Positions 13,701 to 25,700 of a stretch of 64,000 nucleotides of DNA are shown piece after piece. Position 1 is the stretch's first letter. Each line of letters starts with the position of its first letter. The stretch comes from Metellina segmentata (lineage: Eukaryota; Arthropoda; Arachnida; Araneae; Tetragnathidae), in assembly GCA_947359465.1 (NCBI GenBank), contig OX375878.1:78846416-78910415 (forward strand), in the 5' to 3' direction. Below the pieces are notes generated by a model, which saw nothing but the letters and a program-made list of their open reading frames with translations, ran no database searches and was not told the origin of the DNA. The position numbers and the translations under genes are program-made.

Positions 13701-16700
13701 CCCCTTTGTCCCCTTTTTGACCTGGAAATCCTCGTTCTCCACGAGGTCCCGGAACACCTGGGGATCCTGGTATTCCCTGGGGTCCAGGTCGACCCATATA
13801 CGATGTGAAGGGGCCATCTCCAGGAGCTCCGTAAACTCCACCTCCAAAAGTATCATCCAGCTTTAAAAATACAAATTTCAGTCAAATCAAGCTCTGTATC
13901 GCCATTTTAATATTCAACAGTCCAGCTTATTTACATACATCCATACATCTATACACAAGTGGTATTTAAAACTCAAGTAGAATGAACTGGTTCGTTTCCA
14001 TGTCAACTAAATAGTCAGTTCTTAAAGATAGTAAGCTTTCTTTTTAACGAGAAGACATATGAGCCGTTATTTTAGAAAGTGGTATTAGTTCATTTTTTCA
14101 AACATCGAGATGTTTAAGGATTTGCGTTTAAATTAATTTTAAAATATTGGCAAACTTTTTTCAATTTGGATGATGTTTTCAACACAATAAATTTGTTAAA
14201 TTTTATCACCCAATAATAATTATTAAAACTGTTAAAGAAAATAAACTCATGTTTTTTCAAAGTGGACCTATACCACTTTAAAAAAATACGGCTCATATAT
14301 TGATGAATATAATTAGAGCAATACGTACATCAAAAATACTACCCCGGTGAGATGTCGTTGATGCTGGAGGTCCTGGTGGTCCAGGCAAACCTCTCGGACC
14401 TGGTGCCCCTGGAATTCCATCCAAGCCAGGTTCTCCTTTTAGACCCATTAACCCAGTAGGACCAGTTGCTCCAATAGAGCCCTGTAAATATACCATTATA
14501 ATGCGATGTAAAACGACACATTCATGATTCCATCAAAACTTAGTCACCTCGATTATATAATATACATTGTGTCAAATGCTTAATTGCTTTCAAATTCCTT
14601 TGAGAATTCATTGTATGTATGAGCAGAAACTCCTAACAATTCCCGGGCTTTGGAAAAATTTCTATAACACATAGGGTTCCACATTTTCCATTTCCCTATT
14701 TTTTTTATTGTTCGGAACCCTAGAAACCTGTCTTCGTTTCTTATCTTTACGGGCAGTCCTCTATGATTATATATGGAAACTCTCTCTTTCTCTCTCTCTT
14801 TCATAACTACATAAATTAACTTTCATCATCCTACAATTAATCCTGTCTGAATGCAAGTGCATAATCTTAGATAGGTTAGAAAATCATGATTATTTCAATT
14901 AATTTTAGTAACATATATTTTTTGATTATACAAAGGGCGTACCATAAAAACTGAGAGTGAATATTTTACGTAGGGGCAACACCGTGAAACTAAAAAATAA
15001 AAGTGCAAGCGATTTTTTTCAAACTATTAACTGTACAATTATAAATATTCTAAACGGAGAAGACAATTTTATCGTACTAGTTTCGTCCTTTTTTTTTTTA
15101 AGGGACTGTTTTTATTTGCCCTACAGAAATGGAGGTGAGTGATTCAAAGTTAAAAAACAAAATGCGTTCTGCCATAAAATTTTGCTATCGTTTGGGCAAA
15201 ACAGCTCCAAAAACACTTAAGTTAATGAAAGAAGCTTACAAAGACAAATGCTTTGGTGAGTCTAAGAATTCTAGATGGCTTGGTGATTTCAAAAAGGACG
15301 TTTGTCTGTAGAACTGGCTCCTGGTCGACCAGAAAGTGTTGCGAATGATCTAAATGTTAACATTGTGTGGGCAATCTTGCGAGAAAATCGACAAATGACA
15401 TGTGAGGAGATAGCGGCATCAACTAACATTTCGAAAACGTCGATATTTCGCATTCTACGCAACGATTTACAGCTTCGCCATGTTTGTTCCAGATGAGTAC
15501 CTCATCACAAGATGAACAAATGCAAACAAGAATTCACCAAAGTCGTGAGTAAAAGCAGATACTTCAAAATTATCAGAATTTCCTAAAGACTGTAATAACA
15601 GGTGATGAAGTTTGGGAGCATCATTTTGATCCCCTTACAAAGTCCGCAACAAGTGTATGGAAACACACTGATTCTCAGCCTCCGAAAAAAATCCGACAAA
15701 CCAAATCTGCTGGAAAGGTCATGATTATTTTCTTTGATCATAAAGGTGTAATCTATAAGCATGCAATGCCTCCAAAAACTACTGGGAATGGTTAATATTA
15801 TAAAACAGTTTTGAAAATTTTGCGACAACACATATTGAGAAAGTGACATGAACTGTTAGGGAATTAGACATTACATCACGATAATGATCGCCCCCATGTT
15901 GCTACTTCTGTTCAGCAATATATATAATATTTAGATAATATTTAGCAAATGCAATATTAAAATCATGTCACATCCCCTTTACTGTCCAGATCTCGCACCA
16001 TGTGATTTCTGGCTGTTTCCGACATTGAAGGATAAGCTCCGTGGTAGAAAATTTAATACAGATTCTGAAGTTATTTCAGCAATGCAGGGTTCTTTGAAGC
16101 AGCTTCCAGAAAAAGGTTTCGCTACTTGTTTTGAAAAGTGGGTTGAACGATGGGACCGTTGCATATCATCTGAGGGAAGGCATTTTGAGGATTTTGAAAA
16201 AGAATGATGTATTTTTTTCTGTAAATATATTTCTTGATTTTTTATGATTTTACTCTCAGTTTTTATGGAATGCCCTTTGTAAAATTATTCTTGTCTGAAA
16301 AGCTTTGACGACCCAACTAAGATAAGAACTCTAAAATGGGACATTTTCAATATAAATTGTATTAAAACGATGAGTGATTATGCATTTTATTGTAAAATCA
16401 ATAAATAGTATAATTGTATTGAAGAGGAATTTTTTTTTATTTACAGTATCGTTACTTTTACCTGATGATTAGAACAGAAAGATTCGAGCTCCTAATGTTA
16501 AATCAGTTTTTTAGACCTTTATAGATATCGTCCGAAATAATATTTCTATAGAGCTGATATTTTGTACCATGTTACTGTTAAACAACCCAGACACAATCCC
16601 CTACTATTTTATTTATAAATAGTTTTTAGTATGCAATAATAATTATTAAATTAATGTTAAAAAAATTACCAATCGTAACATTATTGTATTTTATGGTTTT

Positions 16701-19700
16701 ATGGGAATCGATTCAGATGGACTTCTAGTATGGCCATGCAAAATTTCAGCTCGCTCCGATAATTAGTTTTTGAGCTACATTAAATCTTCCCAATTGTTGT
16801 GATTTTAGGAACAAACTAAAAATTTATAAAACGCCTGACAAACCTCGGATTACATTAGATCATCCGGAAAGTTCTGTGCATTTTTAAATCGAAGCTAGCT
16901 TTGTTATTATTATTTTGCTACCACTGATAAGGAGTAACCTTGATTGAAACAGATGTGTAAATTCGGTCTTTTCTGCTTACACTGCATAATTATAGCATGT
17001 GTTGTGGCATAATTTTTGTTTCAATGCATTGCTAAGTATGGAGAACCAGAAAGTTCATTTTCGTCATATTATGCTCTTTTATTTTAAGAAAGGAAAAAAA
17101 TGCTAGTCAGATTGCTCGTAAAATATGTGCTGTATATGGACATAGTGCTGTTTCTGAGGCTACAGTTCATAGGTGGTTTGTTAAATTCAAGGAAAAGATC
17201 ATGGGGTAATTCAGATGAACCTCCCCAAGTAACATCGAGAGGGGGACTGCACCCCAAAAAAGTAATACTTTCTGTATGGTGGGACTACTAAGAAATTGTT
17301 TATTATGAATTGTTGCCACAAAATCAGACAATAAATTCGGGAAAATACTGTTATTAAATGGTAGTATTAAAAGCAGAAATCAAAGCAAAGAGGCCAGAAC
17401 TGACCAATCGTCGAGGTATTGTCTTCCAGCATGACAATGCTGGGCCCACATTTCGCTGAATGTCAGACAAAGACTAATTGAGTATGACTGGGATGTTTTG
17501 TGTCACACCATATTCACCAGACCTTGTCCCCTCAGATTTTCACCTCTTCAGGTGACTTTAAAAATTCTTTGAACTGCCTGGAGTTCAATTCTTTGGAGAC
17601 TGTCAAATAGCACCTCGATAACTTCTTTACAAATGAGAATAATGATTTGTAAAGGAATTTTCCAGCTGCCAGAAAGATGGCATGAAGTCATAGAACAAAA
17701 TGGGGGTATGGGATTCAATAAAATTTTCTCATGTTTTTGTACTGCTTCGTTGGTATTTATCTTAAAAAACGCGCAGAACTTTCCGGATGACCCAATAGTT
17801 CAAGGATCGTTTGTACCTGTATCTATATAAATAAGAATGGAGTTCTTGTTTGTACATTCAATATTTTCGACCCATTTCAAATTTTCTATCCGTTTTGGAC
17901 CCTTCATATGCCAAATCCGTCTCTTTCGTGTTTGGTGTCCGTCTTTCTGTTCTATGTTCGATTTCGTGTTTGTGTGTTTGTGCAAGCATCACATGAATTT
18001 TATTCCAGATATTTGATTACAATGTGTTTTATTTTATACATTATCTATTAGTTTAGTGAATGCAATATTAAACATTTCTTTATTGTCATATTTAGTTGAA
18101 TTTCATGCTACCTATACTTAAATCAACCATAATTTCGTAGTTTTGGAAAAAATTGAATGTTAGTTGAATATTACGATTACTTCGATTGCTTTACCTGCTG
18201 AAAAAACAATAATTTATTTTAAAATTATTATATTTTTTATGGAATTTCAGCTTTGATACTTCATTTATTTCGAGGTTTTTTTTTTGTTTTTTCTTTGTTC
18301 TTTGCGTATTTGAAAGGATTTTCGAATATTCGGGACGGACGATATTTTTTAACAAACGGGAATGAACAAGATCGCGCGAGCAGTGATATTTTCTGTTTCT
18401 TTTGCTCTGAATTAATTTCACATTTCTAAATTTTGTGCACTCTTAGTTGTAAGAGGTGGAAACTGTGCGAGATCAAGAGATAAAAATGAATCACAAATTA
18501 ATATCTTTAGAACAATTTTTTCCGACATATTTTTATTTCGCTGTTCTCTGTTTTAAATATTTATTATTTCAAAAATGTGTTTTCCTTCTTATCACACGCA
18601 ACACCACCACAAAGTATTCGATTTAAAAATGGCAGGTAAGTCAGAATAAATTTTAAATGTAGTTATGCCATTATTGGAAGAATAATGCTGTTATTGAAAG
18701 AATAATACCGTTATTTAAAGAATAATGCCGTTATTTAAAGAATAATAATGTTTAAAAAATCCGAACTAGAACTTTTCAAACATTAAAAAATTCGTTGTCA
18801 TAATGACAGGAGAAGATTGCAAAATTTCACAATGTCACATACCGGAAGCACGAGTGCCACAGTTAAAAAAATATTGTTTTGTTGAGTATGAGTATGAGAG
18901 CACTCGCCGTAAATCGTAATTTTTATTAATTGAGTTGAACATGAAAAGAACTTAAGAAAGAGGATTCCAAATCTCCCTCGAAATCGTCTTTTGTAGTAGT
19001 AACCTTAGTGTCACCTTTCGTCATTTTGTAGCTTTGTCATACAGCAATTGTGCGATGTATGTGAAATGTATAACATAAATGGATATGTATGCGTAGGATT
19101 TGTGTCGAAAGTAAGTTGTAGAAATTAAATTATAAAGATATGGCGAAAGGTGTTCAAATAAATTTTTATTCTACGAAAAACGTAAGTCATTATGTATTTT
19201 GATTATCTCTTCAATTTAGAGTAAACCAATTCAAACCGAGTAAGGTCGGGTTTTTTATTTTGCTAGTAGTAAATATAACAAATCTCGGATTGCTGAAAAA
19301 TACTTTCAAATAGTGTTCAAATTTGAAATTCGGGTAGCGATAACTACAATTAATCTCGATCTACGAATAGTATCTTTCTATGTGGAGATAATCCCTGAAA
19401 TTGAAACTTACTTTATCATTGAATATCTCGGGATATATTGATTGTAAAACCATGTAATTTTATATTTAACTATGTAAAATCGTATTATGACATCAAAACA
19501 TGGGTTTCCATTATAAATTTTGTTGTTTGTGCAGAATTTGATGTGAAGACGTCCCCTTATGCAACTTTTTTGGATTTTAATTTGTGTAGGAAATTATTCA
19601 CTACTGAATGACACCTTTGAATTTGCTCTAGTATGAAAAGTGCTCTAAATAAAGGAGGTGGTTCGTTTTTTTCCCCGGGACTGTACATTTGTCATTTAAT

Positions 19701-22700
19701 TATGTGTATGCTGCATAGTCGGATAGTAGGTAAGGAGTTGAATTAACGTCTCACTGGAGTAACACAACGGGGTGTTGGTGACGGCCCGAGATCAATCCGG
19801 AAGGGAAAGATTCGTGAACAACTCCTAGTAATTTGAACTCTGGTTTAGATGATGTATAGTTGCACGTTTTGAAAGTATCCATGCATTCATTAAAAAAATC
19901 TTTAACGCTTGTTTTTGAGTATTTCTCAATCTCTAAAATTTTGAACGTTTTCTGTGTGTATTCAATTTAATATATACTAGGGGGCCCGCCCCCTGCTCGC
20001 TAACGCTCGCCAACCCCTGGAGGATTGCTTCGCAATTCTCATTGGTTCGCTGCGCAACCCTATGCTCGCTTCGCTCGCATCAATAAAGACACGTGTCCTA
20101 GCAGAAGGGATTGATTACAAAATATGATATTCCAAAAAAATATTTTTCAAATCAAAATTTGTTGTATTACATAAAAGATATATACAGTACCTCTGGAATC
20201 AGAATTTGAATGAAAACTTGGAGCAAATTTTTACTCGCAATGTGAGCGCTGCTTTGGAAATTGAATACCCAGCATGTTGTTTGTGTGTACATTTCCCCAG
20301 TACTCGAGCCACCCATACACTTTTTGACTGAGTTTGTTGTCGAAAGTTGTAGTGCACGCGTCTTGTACTATAATTGTTAGCCTTGAAAAGGACCGTTTTT
20401 TAAATAGCCCTGAAAAGATCCTCCGCTTTCTTAGATTTCTATTACTAACCGCAACAGCTCGTCTAAAATTCATTTTTTTTTCAATATAATTTCATCTGAT
20501 AACGCTATAGATTCAAATGAAGCGCGAGGCTCCTAGTAAACAAACAATCGCACAATGTTGCCAAAACGCGGTAACAAATAACGTCTTTTTTGCGTGCCAC
20601 GTAAGAGAAATATATATATAGATGCACCCATTGTTAAGTAAAATATTACAATTATTACAATATAATATATTTTCTTTCAAAAAGATATCCTCCCTTCCAA
20701 AAATACAAACACATAAATAGTTTCTAAGAAATGCTATTTAGCTATTCTTCAAATCTTGAGTTCTTAGTTTAATATAAACGTGAAAATCATTAATGACTAA
20801 ATTATTGAACTTTTATATTCAATAAATGAGCACTAGTGAAATTTTAAATGCAGATATGTAGTAAATTAAAAGTGAAAAATATTGAAGAATCGAAACTACT
20901 CCTTTTGGACTCACAACTATTTAGCTGCTACAACCAAAAAATACCAAGCTACAACTGAATGCCAACTTGACTCCATTGATGACACTTGTATGGATTGTTC
21001 CTGCCGAAACCATAACAAAGTAACAAAAGCTCTCCATAATAATCGGAAGCATTTTTCAACCTGAATAAATGACTCGTTTATTTTTATACCTTTTCTCCTT
21101 TTGGACCTGATAATCCAGGTAGTCCTATTTCTCCAGGAGCTCCTGGTATACCCTGAAAAGATATAAGTATGATATATTTTAAAAGAAAGTTTAAAAATAT
21201 CAAAATAGTCTTTACTATAGAAGCAAATCATCTTTCCTACAAAATTTAGTTGAAACATTGTATTAAACGGTCATAATTAATTTTTCTCATTCTACTACTA
21301 CTCTTTAGAAACTTCATGTTTCAATTTAACTGCACAGTCTATGGAATATGATTTGAACTAGTTAGTAAAGAAAGAAAGTTGAAACTATGCTTCCTTTGTT
21401 TGTAAATGTAATTTTATTTTATTTTTTGATGAATTTGGTTAAAATTTCATACTTACAGCAATAATGTATAAAATGCTATGAAAAACAATGTAAGAATGCT
21501 AATGGAAAATATTATTTCTAGCAATTCTTACCTTGTAGAAAAATTTTTGTTTGCAGTTTAATTGTTCATTCTATAAATTATCCATTCTATAAATTCTATA
21601 TCTCCAGCATAAATCTTTGGTAATATCACTTTAAGGTGAATATATGTCAAGAATAAGTTTTAAATTATTATTGGTGCCGTAGTAAATTGAGCTATTGTAT
21701 AATGTTGTAATAAATGTATTTGTTGAATAAGACTCTGAAGAACTGCTGAATAATTATCAGTTTCAATAACTATACATATTCTGCTATTTTGATAAATAAT
21801 TGCGTATTTATTAGGAAAGCTTTAAGAAGGTTTATATACGACCAACTTTTCGCATTTATCCTAACTAATCATATTAAAGTAATTAGTTTAGTTAATGCAC
21901 GAAGTTAGAGTACACTCCATTTAAATATTTTCAAGCATATCTCTGAAATTAGCACCAATTACGCGTACACTTGTAACTTACTCTCCTCTTGACTAAGAGT
22001 TTTAAGTATGAAAAGAAAGAAGATATTACTAATTATACGAAATATTCCCTCTACTATTTAGAATAAACTTCTCTACGCGATTTCTGCGCTAGATCAACAT
22101 GCAGTAGAAATTCTTTTAAGTGCATTAAGAGGGCACTTAATAGTTTTCAAGACAAGTGTATTATTTGGCTCTCCTCGATTTAATTTGCTCTATTTTTTAA
22201 GAGTTGAATACTTTGAAGGACAACAAAAGTGCAACTAAAATATATAAATATATGAATAGTCGCTTGATAAAATGGTCAAGACTGAGATAAATTATTTCTA
22301 AAATTCTTAGAATTCCAGAGCCTTTTTAAGAAGAAATGGGAACATTCTCTTGAGAGAGAGAGAGCTATAGCTTACAGAAATGAAACAGTTCAAAAAAGTA
22401 ACTGTGTTTTCATACTTCAGGAATATTTACTTCGATTCTTAAGCGTGAAATCACTAATACAAATCACTCCTGCCATATCAGTTTCTTATAAATAACGCTA
22501 CCGCTTTATTTTAGATATTGTTTCTACAAGAGATTTATTTTAAATACTGAACTAAAGCGAATTTATTTGTAGGAGTCATAGATTTCGATATTGCATGTTA
22601 TTCCGTATGGGTGTTCTCTGTTCAGTGACAGCGACAAAGCTTTTTTGGCACTATTTCACCGCCATGGTCAAATAAAGCAAGAGGCATATGTACTCAAACG

Positions 22701-25700
22701 ACGCAGACTAATTTGAACTTTTAAGAGGATTCTTTACGCGTTGTTATTACCGGATGTCCTGGTATTCCGGGAATGCCATCTCTTCCATCTTGTCCTGTAG
22801 GCCCGGGTGGTAAGTCCAAGGCTGATATATTACATTCACATTTCTCAGGTGCTTCAATGTCCCATGGCGTTTCAAAATCTGTGGACTGTAACAAAATCAG
22901 TTTTTAATAACATTTATGTTAATGTGGAAACATAACAACGAACCTATATAATCTCTCAACGAACTTTCTATGATTTAAAGTTCCATATAAATCTCATACG
23001 CAGATAAAGCTTTAATCAAACTGGTTGTTAAAAAGCCTACTAAGAATCCTAGTCAAACCACCAACTTTGTGAATATGTGTCACTTGTGGTGCGGGCTATG
23101 TAAGTCAAACTAACCTTGGATTGAAATTCCAATTTTCGGAACTCATGTAATGCGACAAAAATAAAAAATCTAAAGAAAAAGAACTTGAAACTTCACCGAT
23201 TTTATTTTACCGGTTAACGCTAGATAATATTATAAATCCATTATTCTCTATAAATTAACACCCATTTCAACGCCTTATAATATATAAAAGAGCGACAAAA
23301 CTTGCCATTTTTTTATCTCTAGAATTTTTACAGACCATTAGCCCTATTTATACCGTACCGAATTTAAAGACGTACTCACGTCAAAATACGCGCAGAAAAG
23401 TATGATTGTAAAGATATTCGTAAACAGCAGTCAAATTTGTAAACTGAACATAGACTCCTCCTCTAAACATCGTGGGCTAGGAAAATGACGCAATATTTCT
23501 GGGTATGACGTCACGTTTGACTTAATCCATCTCGGCAACCGTAACCATAGCACGACTGCGCGTAGCATTGTTTTAAGGCTATTTAAATTGAACATTTCGC
23601 AGTGGTTTCAACTGAACAGTTGAAACAGTCGTAGTCCTGCTCTCCTCGGACGTCTCAATCGGTATTGAACTGCATCTTTTTGCATGCAATGAATTCTGCA
23701 TTAAAAACAAAAGCCGTTCTTTGACAAGAAATATGTATGCGTAATATTTAATACGATTCATGCATTGTTCAGAAATGTTGAGAAATTTTATCACAAGAAA
23801 ATGACCTTACCGGCCCCTCGCCCGATCCCATGTCTGGAAAAATCCAATCTTCACGTTTATCTTTCCTTTTCCTCCGAGGATTGCCATACCAAGCACAATC
23901 TCCCTAAGTGGAAAAGTTCACAGCACCAGATAAATATATAAAAGATTATTTCTTTTGAAAATGACTGGGTTAAAACTATAAAATTCACGTAAAAATATAA
24001 TAAATTTAACCTTTTGATGACAGCGCTCTTTACATTCATATATCCGTTTTGCAACCTGTAGTTACGTGGCTTTTTAGACAGTTTTGGCATTCTCGTCCAA
24101 TAGAATCTTTCTAATTAATTATTTCAATCAATAATTATAGTTAGTCATTAAAAGTTATAAAGTCAATACTACATCCTATTGGGAAATTATTTGACTTTCA
24201 GTGGGTTAAAGATAGAACATGTGCTTATTAATGTAAAGCTAAAAAAACGAACCACTGTATTCGAAATCATTATTCGAAAAAGCAATTAATAAAGTTACAT
24301 TTGATAGGGAATAACTCGATTAATTAATGTTTGTAAATTTTGAATAAAGAGTCGTCTTCAGTTCAAAGTGCGCACAATCTTCATTTTTTCCAAAGACAAG
24401 ACCCAACTTTGAATACTTAAATGAAATTTATATGAAATTTATCTGAAATTTCACCTAAGCTTCAAGTCATTCTCGCTAATTGTATTGTTTTCTTTTTCAT
24501 CTTTAATAATTCGTAAAGGTTGACCACGAAACTGAAAGAGAAAAATCCTAGAGTTGAAGGACCTTAAAAATATAAATTCCATTGACCATTGCCTGCTAAC
24601 AGCTCAACATATAAACAATCAGAGCGCAACTACCACGATCCAATTAAAATCTTTTTTTGAGGATTAGGCGAGAACTCACTACCGTTCGTCATTAAGAATT
24701 GGTAAAGCTTGATAACAAACTCAAGAGAGAAAAATCCTGGAGTAGAAAGGCATTCATACAAATTCCTTTGATCAATTCTTGTTAGCTCGCCATATAAAAA
24801 GCTGCTAGCAACTAAATACGAAAATCAAATTAATTTGCTTTGAAAATTTAACGAAAACTCACATTTGTAGTCAACAATTCGTAAAGCTTGACCACGAAAT
24901 CAGAACAGAAAAATCTTAGAGTAGAAAGACATTTATATAACTTATTTAGGAAAGACATTTATTTATTTTATTTTGATCAGTGCTTGTTAGCTCAACACAT
25001 TAACAATGAGTGCGAAACTACCATAAACAAATTAAAACTTTTTTTGTAAATTAGATGAGAACTCACAAACGCTCGTCGTTAAAAATTTGCAAAGCTTGAC
25101 CACAAAAGCAGAAGAAAAAAAAACCTAATGTAATAAGGCATTTATATAAATTCCTTTGATTATTGCCTGTTAGCTCAACACATAAACAAGCAGTCCGCAA
25201 CTAACTACCACGATCAAATTAAAATCTTTTTTGAAGATTTGGCGAGAACTCAACTGAACGCTCTTCCAATTAGATTAACAAGTAGTACAACCTACTTTTT
25301 CTCCTCTAGGTCCCACAGGCCCCGGTGGTCCGGGTGGACCTGTATCTCCCTTCTCTCCACGAAGAAGCTCCACGTTTGGAAGGAAATGGGATTCGTCTTC
25401 TCTTGGACTGAAGAAGTGAGTCTACAAATAAATCCAATTATATTCAAAGTAAAGCTACAAAAAATGAGATAACTATTAATAAAACATAGATGGGTTATAA
25501 ATCCTTTATACAGGGTGTTTCGAAATCCATTTAGTGTAATATTCGAATGATAATTTTCTTTTCTGTTTCACAAATCCTTCTGACCATTGATAAAAGTGGT
25601 TTTTAGTAGGTTATAGTGGTTTTTTTTTAGGAAGATCCTCGCTAGTCTGCGAGGTTTAACCTACGAATAGTTGAGGCAAGAGTTCACTGGGAACTTCCGA

